5,937 nt of DNA, taken from the NCBI RefSeq assembly GCF_910587525.1, contig NZ_CAJULS010000136.1, positions 1 through 5,937 of the forward strand. Reading direction: 5' to 3'. The stretch's first letter is position 1; the number at the start of each line of letters is the position of its first letter. This DNA comes from an uncultured Oscillibacter sp. (GTDB lineage Bacteria > Bacillota > Clostridia > Oscillospirales > Oscillospiraceae). Positions 1 through 5,532 of the stretch are shown here, piece by piece. The translations under genes were made by a program, and so were the position numbers. The notes under the pieces were generated by a model that saw only the letters and a list, made by a program, of their open reading frames with translations, was not told the origin of the DNA and searched no databases.

Positions 1-877
1 GCTTGTCCGGGAATCGCGCGGCATACCAGCTCAGTACATCCCGGGGCTCCGTGACGATGATACCGCCGTCCCGCAGGATGCGGTTGCACCCCGCGCTGGC
101 GGGCGCGTCGATGGGACCGGGAACGGCGAAGAGGTCCCGTCCCTGCTCCAGGGCGGTGTTGCCGGTGATGAGCGCACCGCTGTGCAGCGGCGCCTCTACC
201 ACCACGGTGCCCACCGCCAGACCCGCCATAATGCGGTTGCGCACAGGGAAGTGAGACTTATCCGGCTCCGTCCCCGGCGGGTACTCGGACAACAGCGCCC
301 CCGCGGCGGCCACGTCCTCGTAGAGATAGCGGTGCTCCGGCGGGTAGACCACGTCCAGGCCGCAGCCCAGTACGCCGATGGGCACGCCCCCGCCTCGGAG
401 CGCACCCCGGGTGGCTGCGGCATCCACACCCCGGGCCAGACCGCTGACCACAATGGCGCCGCCCCGGGCCAGTCCGTAGCCCAGCTTCTCGCCGCAGTTC
501 TCACCGTAGGGCGTACACTTCCGGGTACCCACCACCGCAATGACGGGTTCCTCATCCACCGGTGGCAAATGGCCCCGCACATACATCAAAAAGGGCGGGT
601 CGTAGATATTTCTCAGCCGGTTGGGATACTCCGCGTCCTGAAATGTCAGGATGCGCAGCCCCAGCCGGCGGCAGTCCGAAAGGATTTTCCCGGCGGCGGC
701 CAGATTCTTCTCCTCCAGCGCCTCCGCCTGTTTTTTGGTAATGCCCTCTGTCAATAGAATTTCCCCGGCATCCGCGTAATACGCATTCTCCGGGGTTCCG
801 AAATGGCGCAGCAGTGCCAGCCGGGCCTGATTTGTCAGGCCTGGCAGTTCCGCCATCCAAATCCAATATTTCAGCAT
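1..877 (-). CDS. dprA: DNA-processing protein DprA (Smf family), C-terminus cut off by window edge
   Basis: DprA binds incoming single-stranded DNA during natural transformation and loads RecA; it is also found in bacteria not known to be transformable. The 292 residues visible start at an ATG preceded by AAGGAGG (885-891) with a 7-nt spacer. Residues 1-70 form the helical N-terminal (SAM/HhH-like) part. The Rossmann-like DprA core follows: VVGTRKCTPYG (115-125), SGLARGVD (145-152), GCGLDVVYPPEHR (171-183), SEYPPGTEP (197-205), FPVRNR (210-215), VVEAPLHSGALIT (226-238) and GRDLFAVPG (246-254). These are the family's signature blocks in the right order. The His usual after the GxD motif (AAH) is Thr157 here. 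The frame stays open to position 2, so any C-terminal winged-helix domain lies outside the window. It is the last visible gene of the minus-strand block, 130 nt after the methyltransferase. In many Firmicutes dprA is followed by topA, but that cannot be seen here. Identification is secure. Confidence 0.97.
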   Translation of the reverse strand, partial: MLKYWIWMAELPGLTNQARLALLRHFGTPENAYYADAGEILLTEGITKKQAEALEEKNLAAAGKILSDCRRLGLRILTFQDAEYPNRLRNIYDPPFLMYVRGHLPPVDEEPVIAVVGTRKCTPYGENCGEKLGYGLARGGAIVVSGLARGVDAAATRGALRGGGVPIGVLGCGLDVVYPPEHRYLYEDVAAAGALLSEYPPGTEPDKSHFPVRNRIMAGLAVGTVVVEAPLHSGALITGNTALEQGRDLFAVPGPIDAPASAGCNRILRDGGIIVTEPRDVLSWYAARFPDK

Positions 878-909
878 AATCCCGCCTCCTTCGCCCTTTT
901 TCCTGAAAG

Positions 910-939
910 ACTGTAATGACACTTGTTTTTGTGAAGCAA
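910..939 (-). promoter_or_regulatory. weak candidate promoter for dprA
   Basis: On the minus strand TTGCTT (934-939) is followed after 18 nt by TACAGT (910-915), which match the sigma-A boxes at 3/6 and 4/6 positions. This is the best candidate I could find in the 130-nt gap before dprA. The match is poor and the spacer is one longer than optimal. The gap has no terminator-like hairpin, so dprA may simply be read through from the lysS-methyltransferase unit. Confidence 0.2.
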
Positions 940-1007
940 AACTTGGGGGAAAAGGGGCAAAAAGAACTCTGCCGCCGCTGGACATTCCGCCGGTTTTTAA
1001 ACAGTCT

Positions 1008-1766
1008 CTAGTCATTCCGCGCACCCTCCCACAGCACCACGGCGGCCGCCGCCGCGGCGTTGAGGGACTCGCAGGTTTTGGACATGGGGATTTTCACCGT
1101 CCGGTCACACAGTGCCAGGGCCGCCTGGGACACGCCCCGGCCCTCGCTGCCAATCATGACGGCGCAGCGGCGCAGGTCCGCCTGCCGCAGGTCCATCGTG
1201 TCCTCCGCCAGGGCGGCGGCGTACAGGGGCAGCCCCGCCGCCTTTACCAGGGCGGCGGCGTGGTCCAGAGTATCCCGGTAAACCGCGCTTCGGAAGTGGA
1301 CCCCCATGGCGGCCCGGACAGTCTTGGGATTGCAGAGGTCGGCGCATCCCGGCAGGAGAAACACCGTCCAACCGAAGGCGTCGGCGGTACGGAGCATGGT
1401 ACCCACGTTTCCCGGGTCCTGCACGCCGTCCAGCAGCAGATACCGGCCGGGCTCCAGGGCCTGCGGCGCGTCCCACCGGGGGAGGGCGCAGGAGAAGACC
1501 ACCCCCTGGGGCGTCTCCATGGGGCTGACGGCCTTCATCACGCTCTCGCTGACCTGCACCAGCCGGCACCCCGCCGGCGCCCGGGAGACGTCCGCCTCCT
1601 CAGTATGGAGCACAGTCCGGACCGCGGCCCCCCACACCGCCGCCTCCCGGAGGAGCTTGGGGCTGTCGCACAGAAACTCCCCCGTCTCCTCCCGGTAGGC
1701 TTTGGAGGAGGCCAGCTTCCGGAAATGGGTACACAGCGGGTTGGTCCTGCTGGTGATCCTCTCCAT
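1008..1766 (-). CDS. SpoU/TrmH-family RNA 2'-O-ribose methyltransferase
   Basis: This 252-residue enzyme transfers a methyl group from S-adenosylmethionine to a ribose 2'-OH of rRNA or tRNA. Residues 1-100 are the L30e-like substrate-binding domain (SpoU_sub_bind), with a basic N-terminus (HFRKLASSKAYRE, 14-26). The catalytic SPOUT (trefoil-knot) domain has motif 1, DPGNVGTMLRTADAFG (117-132), with Asn120 and the catalytic Arg126; NPKTVRAAMG (146-155); motif 2, IGSEGRGVS (205-213); and motif 3, IPMSKTCESLN (226-236), followed by an Ala-rich helix. The length and two-domain layout resemble the B. subtilis YsgA (RlmP) type, a 23S rRNA methyltransferase, but RlmB-like or TrmH-like substrates cannot be excluded from sequence alone. 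The ATG has GGAGG at 1774-1778 with a 7-nt spacer. The lysS stop is 25 nt upstream, so the two genes are probably co-transcribed. Family assignment is secure; the modified nucleotide is unknown. Confidence 0.93.
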   Translation of the reverse strand: MERITSRTNPLCTHFRKLASSKAYREETGEFLCDSPKLLREAAVWGAAVRTVLHTEEADVSRAPAGCRLVQVSESVMKAVSPMETPQGVVFSCALPRWDAPQALEPGRYLLLDGVQDPGNVGTMLRTADAFGWTVFLLPGCADLCNPKTVRAAMGVHFRSAVYRDTLDHAAALVKAAGLPLYAAALAEDTMDLRQADLRRCAVMIGSEGRGVSQAALALCDRTVKIPMSKTCESLNAAAAAAVVLWEGARND

Positions 1767-1791
1767 GGCCGCGCCTCCTCCCGTAAATTGA

Positions 1792-3288
1792 TCAGTCCAG
1801 GGGCTTCATGGTGGGGAACAGCAGCACGTCCCGGATGGAGTCGGCGTTGGTCAGCAGCATGACCGCCCGGTCAATGCCGATGCCCATGCCGCCCGTGGGG
1901 GGCAGACCGTACTCCATGGCAGTGATATAGTCCTCGTCCATCATGCCGGCCTCGTCGTTGCCCATGTCCCGCAGGGCCAGCTCGTGCTCAAAGCGGCCCC
2001 TCTGGTCAATGGGGTCGTTGAGCTCAGAGAAGGCGTTGGCAAACTCCGCGTGGTTGATGAACAGCTCGAACCGCTCCGTGAGCCGGGGGTCCTTGGGAGA
2101 TCGCTTGGTCAGAGGGGAGACCTCCACCGGGTACATGGTGATGAAGGTGGGCTGGATCAGCTTCTCCTCCACCCGCTGGTCAAAGGCCTCGTACAGCGCG
2201 GTGCCCCAGGTGCGCTCACAGCCCTCCAGGTCGATGCCCTTGGCCTCCACGGCCCTGCAGGCCTCCTCGTCATCGCTGATGGCATCGAAGTCCACACCCA
2301 CATACTCCTTCACGGCGTCGGTCATGGTCAGCCGCTTCCAGCCGGGGGTCAGGTCAATATCCACCCCCAGCCACTGGACCTGGTAGCTGCCCAGAATATC
2401 CTTGGCGGCGGAGGAAAGGATGCCCTCGGCGATGTCCATCATATCGTGGAAGTCGGCGTAGGCCTCGTAGAGCTCGATGGTAGTAAACTCCGGGTTGTGC
2501 TTGGGATCCATGCCCTCGTTGCGGAAGATGCGGCCGATCTCATACACCCGCTCGAAACCGCCCACCGTCAGCCGCTTGAGGTGCAGCTCCGTGGCGATGC
2601 GCAGGTACATATCCAGGCCCAGGGTGTTGTGATGGGTGACAAAGGGCCGTGCGGTGGCGCCGCCCTGGATGGTGTTCAGGATGGGGGTCTCTACCTCCAG
2701 GTAATCCCGGTCGTCCAGGTACTTGCGCACATGCTTGATGAAAGCCGTGCGGATCTGGAAGGTGCGGCGCACGTCCTCGTTCATAATGAGGTCCACGTAC
2801 CGCTGGCGGTAGCGGGTCTCCTTGTCGGTGAGGCCGTGGAACTTCTCCGGCAGGGGCAGCAGGGACTTGGAGAGCAGCGTCACCTTGTGGGCCTTCACGG
2901 AGATCTCGCCCCGCTTGGTCTTGAACACCTCGCCCTCGACGCCCACGATGTCGCCGATATCGGTCTTCTTGAACTTGGCAAACTCCTCCTCGCCCAGCTC
3001 ATCCACGCGGACGTACAGCTGGATGCGGCCCTTCACATCCTGAAGGTCGCAGAACACGGCCTTGCCCATGCCCCGCTTGCTCATGATGCGGCCCGCCACG
3101 GAGGCCGTCTGGCCCTCCAGAGCCTCAAAATTTTCTTTGATCTCGGCAGAACGGTGGGTCACCACGTACTTGGTAATCTGAAAGGGGTCCTGCCCGGCGG
3201 CCTGGAGGGCCGCCAGCTTCTCCCGGCGGACTCTTCTCTGCTCGCTCAGATCCTGCTCCGGCTGCTGGGATGTCTTCTGTTCACTCAT
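1792..3288 (-). CDS. lysS: lysyl-tRNA synthetase, class II
   Basis: LysS attaches lysine to tRNA(Lys) in two ATP-dependent steps in the cytoplasm. The 498-residue length is normal for the bacterial class II enzyme. After a charged N-terminal tail (1-35), the OB-fold anticodon-binding domain covers about 60-145 (VAGRIMSKRGMGKAVFCDLQ, 64-83). The class II catalytic core follows. Motif 1 lies around FIKHVRKYLDDRDYLEVETP (183-202). Motif 2 is VYEIGRIFRNEG (248-259) with its following loop, HNPEFTTIELYEAY (264-277). The lysine-pocket segments include TKRSPKDPRLTERFELF (394-410) and ELNDPIDQR (422-430). Motif 3 is GGMGIGIDRAVMLL (466-479), followed by SIRDVLLFP (484-492). The start ATG is preceded by AAAGGAG (3298-3304, 9-nt spacer). 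That site overlaps the TAA stop of greA, so translation is probably coupled. greA-lysS is a common gene pair in Firmicutes. Nothing is missing or truncated. Confidence 0.99.
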   Translation of the reverse strand: MSEQKTSQQPEQDLSEQRRVRREKLAALQAAGQDPFQITKYVVTHRSAEIKENFEALEGQTASVAGRIMSKRGMGKAVFCDLQDVKGRIQLYVRVDELGEEEFAKFKKTDIGDIVGVEGEVFKTKRGEISVKAHKVTLLSKSLLPLPEKFHGLTDKETRYRQRYVDLIMNEDVRRTFQIRTAFIKHVRKYLDDRDYLEVETPILNTIQGGATARPFVTHHNTLGLDMYLRIATELHLKRLTVGGFERVYEIGRIFRNEGMDPKHNPEFTTIELYEAYADFHDMMDIAEGILSSAAKDILGSYQVQWLGVDIDLTPGWKRLTMTDAVKEYVGVDFDAISDDEEACRAVEAKGIDLEGCERTWGTALYEAFDQRVEEKLIQPTFITMYPVEVSPLTKRSPKDPRLTERFELFINHAEFANAFSELNDPIDQRGRFEHELALRDMGNDEAGMMDEDYITAMEYGLPPTGGMGIGIDRAVMLLTNADSIRDVLLFPTMKPLD

Positions 3289-3302
3289 GGCTGCCTTCTC
3301 CT

Positions 3303-3767
3303 TTACCGCTCAATTTTCAGCACTGTATAGTTGATTATGCCCTGGGGCGCCTCTACGGAAACGGTGTCCCCCTCCTTGGCTCCAATCAGGGCTTTGCCGA
3401 AGGGGGATTCCTCAGATATGATGCCGTGCATGGGGTCCGCCTCCTGGGAGCCCACGATGGAATAGGCCGCCTCGCCGGCGGGGCCTTTCACCGTCACCTT
3501 GCAGCCAATGGCCACCACGTCGGTACTGCTGCTCTCATCCACGATAACCACATGCTGCAGGATCTCCTCCAGCTCGGCAATACGGGAGTACAGCTTGCCC
3601 TGCTCGTTCTTGGCCTCGTCATATTCGCTGTTCTCGCTGAGGTCGCCGAACCCCCGGGCCACCTTGATCTGCTCAGCCACCTCGTCGGACCGGGTGGTTT
3701 TAAGATAGTTCAGCTCCTCCTGGAGCTCATCGGCCCGGGCTTGGCTCATCTTGTACTCTTTTTCCAT
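3303..3767 (-). CDS. greA: transcription elongation factor GreA
   Basis: GreA enters the secondary channel of RNA polymerase and stimulates cleavage of backtracked transcripts, rescuing arrested complexes. I use the ATG at 3767, giving 154 residues, close to the family's usual ~155-160. It is preceded by AGGAAG (3776-3781) with an 8-nt spacer and gives the family-typical MEKEYKMSQ start. The N-terminal antiparallel coiled coil spans about 8-75 and carries the tip motif GDLSENSEYDEAK (41-53). Asp42 and Glu45 are the acidic pair that coordinate the catalytic magnesium. The C-terminal FKBP-like domain includes ISEESPFGKALIGAKEGD (117-134). An in-frame GTG at 3812 would add 15 residues, but its only SD-like sequence (GGAAAG) is 2 nt away and it sits in a hairpin loop, so I reject it. 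The gene has a perfect consensus promoter and an ~81-nt leader, and lies 14 nt before lysS. Confidence 0.97.
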   Translation of the reverse strand: MEKEYKMSQARADELQEELNYLKTTRSDEVAEQIKVARGFGDLSENSEYDEAKNEQGKLYSRIAELEEILQHVVIVDESSSTDVVAIGCKVTVKGPAGEAAYSIVGSQEADPMHGIISEESPFGKALIGAKEGDTVSVEAPQGIINYTVLKIER

Positions 3768-3797
3768 GTCTGCCGCTTCCTTTCTGGTATCTTTTGA

Positions 3798-3822
3798 CCG
3801 GAAAACGCTCACCGCTTTCCAG
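3798..3822 (-). promoter_or_regulatory. stem-loop in the greA mRNA leader
   Basis: The minus-strand RNA can form a 10-bp stem (3813-3822 with 3798-3807) of eight Watson-Crick pairs and two G-U pairs, closing a 5-nt loop, GUGAG. It lies inside the leader predicted from the promoter, about 16 nt upstream of the greA ribosome binding site. It is followed by UCAAAAGAUACC, not a U tract, so it is not a standard intrinsic terminator. It could stabilise the mRNA or influence ribosome loading. E. coli greA has a regulatory leader, but this one shows no obvious resemblance to it. The pairing is read directly from the sequence; any function is inferred. Confidence 0.5.
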
Positions 3823-3835
3823 AATATACATATTC
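3822..3835. repeat. AT-rich inverted repeat in the greA leader
   Basis: On the plus strand GAATAT-AC-ATATTC forms 6-bp perfect arms around a 2-bp centre. It begins where the leader stem-loop ends and lies about 15-27 nt downstream of the predicted transcription start. The spacing could suit a dimeric repressor, but the centre is too short for an RNA hairpin and such palindromes arise easily in AT-rich DNA. Confidence 0.3.
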
Positions 3836-3855
3836 TATTTTATTTACAGGGCATT

Positions 3856-3884
3856 ATTATAGTGGTTGGTTTCCAGATTGTCAA
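3856..3884 (-). promoter_or_regulatory. perfect consensus sigma-A promoter for greA-lysS
   Basis: TTGACA (3879-3884) is separated by exactly 17 nt from TATAAT (3856-3861), a 12/12 match to the housekeeping consensus with the optimal spacer. The predicted transcription start is near 3849, giving an ~81-nt leader before the greA ATG. There is no TGn extended -10 and no A/T-rich UP element upstream, because the upstream DNA is the GC-rich end of the preceding gene. The TGA within the -35 hexamer is the stop codon of that gene. Such a strong promoter fits high, constitutive expression of greA, lysS and the methyltransferase. Confidence 0.93.
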
Positions 3885-4654
3885 GCGTTAAGCACCGTAT
3901 TCGCGGCCGCAGGACCTGGCGGAGCCGAGGCGCTCACCTGTCCCGAACGGAGAACTCCCGCCTCCAGCAGGGCTGAGAGCAGCTGTCCCCGGCCTGCCCC
4001 CTCCGGCAGCCGCTCCTCCAGCGCCGGAGGCAGAGAGAGCCCTCTCATGGGCGCCGCCTCGTCGTACAGGGGCAGCGTCACGCCGCTCCTGCGCCGCAGA
4101 TCCGTCCTGGGGTCAAAGAGCACCAGGGCGTCGGCCTCCTCCAGCTGCTCCCGGTCCGGCCCCAGCAGCAGCGACACGCCGTATTCCCGCCGCAGCCTGC
4201 GGCACAGCTCCTCCCCGCCGTAGGGGACGTCCAGCAGCACGTACCGGTGCCGCAGGGACAGCTCCGTCACCGCCCGCACCAGCTCTCCGGTCATCTGGGC
4301 CGCGGACACCGCAATCCGTGCCCCGCCGGGGGATATGCCCCGCTCCGCCAGTCCCTGCCGAACCCAGTCCGATGCCAGGCGGCGGCGCAAGGCCAGAGTG
4401 GACACTGGCCGGACACCGTATTTCTCCAGCTGGACTCCATAGGCAAAGTCCTCCGGCAGCACTGCCCGGGTGACGCCCATCTTCCGCATCCGCTTTGCCG
4501 CCGACGACACCCGCCGCCGCAAGGACGCCTCCGGCGTTCTGGGCCCTCGGGCCACCTCCGCGCACAAAAAGCGCATGTGCAGAATGTTCCGCTCTGACAG
4601 CGACACCTGCTTCTGCCGTATTCCCGGTTCCTTCCACAACAGTATTCCAATCAT
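3881..4654 (-). CDS. hypothetical protein, possibly Rossmann-like
   Basis: I do not recognise this 257-residue protein. The ATG at 4654 is preceded by GGGAGG (4664-4669) with a 9-nt spacer. The frame is open farther upstream, but that part is AT-rich and includes a hairpin, so I exclude it. No signal peptide or membrane segment is visible. The protein is Arg/Leu/Ala-rich with alternating helices and strands. Residues 43-61 are strongly basic (RRRVSSAAKRMRKMG). Residues 112-165 look like a strand-helix-strand-helix unit (RIAVSAAQ, MTGELVRAVTELSL, RYVLLDVPYGG, EELCRRLRREYG), compatible with a Rossmann-like fold but lacking a clear GxGxxG. LEEADALVLFDPR (171-183) may be another strand. The C-terminal tail is low complexity (Ser/Ala/Pro). 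The GC-rich coding style matches greA and lysS, so it looks native. The stop codon lies inside the greA -35 box, and no terminator separates it from greA, so readthrough is likely. It is probably a real, conserved cytoplasmic protein of unknown role. Confidence 0.8.
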   Translation of the reverse strand: MIGILLWKEPGIRQKQVSLSERNILHMRFLCAEVARGPRTPEASLRRRVSSAAKRMRKMGVTRAVLPEDFAYGVQLEKYGVRPVSTLALRRRLASDWVRQGLAERGISPGGARIAVSAAQMTGELVRAVTELSLRHRYVLLDVPYGGEELCRRLRREYGVSLLLGPDREQLEEADALVLFDPRTDLRRRSGVTLPLYDEAAPMRGLSLPPALEERLPEGAGRGQLLSALLEAGVLRSGQVSASAPPGPAAANTVLNA

Positions 4655-4702
4655 AAAGCAATTCCTCCCGCTCCATGGTATGGGACGGGAGGAATTTTTA
4701 TG
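4652..4702. promoter_or_regulatory. long stem-loop over the start of the hypothetical gene; reads as a terminator on the plus strand
   Basis: AATTCCTCCCG (4660-4670) and CGGGAGGAATT (4686-4696) are perfect 11-bp arms around a 15-nt loop. CATAAA (4652-4657) and TTTATG (4697-4702) extend the stem by 6 bp across a 2-nt bulge, and CCAT/ATGG can pair further inside the loop. In the minus-strand mRNA the 3' arm contains both the GGGAGG ribosome binding site and the AUG of the hypothetical gene, so folding would hide the start. Read on the plus strand, the GC-rich stem is followed by a run of T (TTTTTAT), like an intrinsic terminator, yet no plus-strand gene ends here. Structure is certain; which role applies is not. 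Confidence 0.65.
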
Positions 4703-4735
4703 TTTCCATTGGCTCTCAAGAGAACATTTGTCAAG

Positions 4736-4764
4736 GGGGATTTCACCCAAAAGATGAAATCCCC
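4736..4764 (-). terminator. stem-loop after the RibD-like gene, terminator-like without a U tract
   Basis: GGGGATTTCA (4736-4745) and TGAAATCCCC (4755-4764) form a perfect 10-bp stem with a 9-nt loop. It begins 16 nt past the stop codon of the RibD-like gene, the usual place for an intrinsic terminator. On the minus strand it is followed by CCTTGACAAATG and on the plus strand by TATAAAC, so neither side has a good T run. It may be an inefficient terminator or an mRNA 3'-end stabiliser. Confidence 0.45.
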
Positions 4765-4780
4765 TATAAACTGGAATTTG

Positions 4781-5461
4781 TTAATGAATCACTTTATAAC
4801 GCAACCTAATATATGAGTCCTCCAAAACCGTACATTCTTGTAATTTCAACACGCCTAATTGTGATAGTTCACTTTTTGATAGTAAGGATTTTCCATCAAT
4901 CAAGGTGGATGTATCTTTCCCTCCAATTAAAACAGGGGCAACAACAATATCAATATAATCGAATAGTTTTTCCCGAAGGAATAACCCGTTTAACGTACCA
5001 CCGCTTTGTATAGTAATCCTTTGACAGCCATATTCTGACTTAAGTTCTGTAAGAGCATCCGCCAAAGATAGTTCACTTTGATAAATGATATGAAGATTGG
5101 CTTTCTTTATCCTAAATGCTGGATGGTCTTTATTGGAAGTAATCAACACAAATTCTTTTGATAAGGCACAAAAATAGCGAATACCATGTTCAGTCAAATG
5201 ACCGTTGTCAATTATCACAAAGGAAACAGGCGACTTGTTCGGCAGTTCTTTCATGTTGATACCAATTTTTTCCTGTACTCTGCCAGAGTTAAGCGACCAT
5301 AAATCTGTTGTCTGCTCTATCTCATAATATTGGTGTAGTCCTTCCTGAACGCCCATAATTTTAGGGAAATCTTTGTCCACATCTAAATCATCTGTTGCTC
5401 CTGTGCTGATTTTTCCGTCAACAGACATCAGCATAAATAATGTCGTAATAGGTCTGTCCAT
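4781..5461 (-). CDS. stand-alone RibD C-terminal-domain (dihydrofolate reductase-like) protein
   Basis: This 226-residue protein is a member of the RibD_C/dihydrofolate-reductase-like NAD(P)H-dependent reductase superfamily. Recognisable blocks are the N-terminal strand and loop PITTLFMLMSVDGKIS (4-19), ITIQSGGTLNGLFL (149-162) with the nucleotide-binding GGTLN, and IDIVVAPVLIGGKDTSTLIDG (170-190). It lacks the zinc-binding deaminase domain of full RibD, and its length resembles stand-alone archaeal/fungal-type riboflavin reductases. Family members also occur as uncharacterised proteins on mobile elements, so riboflavin synthesis is not established; no other rib gene is present here. The ATG has GGAGG (5468-5472) with a 6-nt spacer, and the gene has its own promoter. 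It is clearly AT-rich (35% GC in the 60 bases counted from 5041) while both flanks are GC-rich, so lateral acquisition is likely. Family call is strong; substrate is unknown. Confidence 0.88.
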   Translation of the reverse strand: MDRPITTLFMLMSVDGKISTGATDDLDVDKDFPKIMGVQEGLHQYYEIEQTTDLWSLNSGRVQEKIGINMKELPNKSPVSFVIIDNGHLTEHGIRYFCALSKEFVLITSNKDHPAFRIKKANLHIIYQSELSLADALTELKSEYGCQRITIQSGGTLNGLFLREKLFDYIDIVVAPVLIGGKDTSTLIDGKSLLSKSELSQLGVLKLQECTVLEDSYIRLRYKVIH

Positions 5462-5471
5462 TTTATCCCTC

Positions 5472-5496
5472 CAAATTCAAATTTGTCGATTTGTCA
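5472..5496 (-). promoter_or_regulatory. possible operator: tandem GACAAAT repeats plus palindrome before the RibD-like gene
   Basis: On the minus strand TGACAAAT (5489-5496) is directly followed by CGACAAAT (5481-5488), seven of eight bases repeated. CAAATT-TG-AATTTG (5472-5485) is a perfect 6-bp inverted repeat that overlaps the second copy and touches the ribosome binding site. This cluster lies from about +1 to the SD sequence of the RibD-like gene, where a repressor would block initiation. No regulator gene is visible nearby, and AT-rich leaders yield such repeats by chance. Confidence 0.35.
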
Positions 5497-5503
5497 CGAG
5501 CCA

Positions 5504-5532
5504 AGTGTACCACAACTGGGAATGACATTCAA
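5504..5532 (-). promoter_or_regulatory. promoter of the RibD-like gene, extended -10 type
   Basis: TTGAAT (5527-5532, 4/6) is followed after 17 nt by TACACT (5504-5509, 4/6), which is preceded by TGG, an extended -10 (TGn) that can make up for the imperfect boxes. The predicted start near 5497 leaves a leader of about 35 nt before the ATG. It sits at the edge between the AT-rich gene and the GC-rich repeat region, suggesting that promoter and gene travelled together. Confidence 0.65.

Noticed and set aside
182..866. Several plus- and minus-strand frames inside the dprA region
   Set aside because: The continuous minus-strand DprA frame from 877 to the window edge contains all family motifs; the others are shadows.
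961..1007. Possible terminator after the methyltransferase (CCGGCGG / GGCGGC runs)
   Set aside because: The GC-rich runs are not complementary to each other on one strand, so no real stem forms.
1984..3330. A 448-codon open frame on the plus strand opposite lysS
   Set aside because: It is fully antisense to a textbook LysS, has low-complexity Leu/Gly/Val/His-rich translation and no ribosome binding site; long antisense frames are expected in GC-rich genes.
3768..3812. Longer GreA starting at GTG 3812 (169 residues)
   Set aside because: The GTG lies in a hairpin loop with an SD-like sequence only 2 nt away, while ATG 3767 has a well-spaced AGGAAG and matches the family's N-terminus and length.
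4655..4750. N-terminal extension of the hypothetical protein to ATG 4750
   Set aside because: The extra 32 codons run through two hairpins and AT-rich intergenic DNA; the ATG at 4654 has a strong GGGAGG site.
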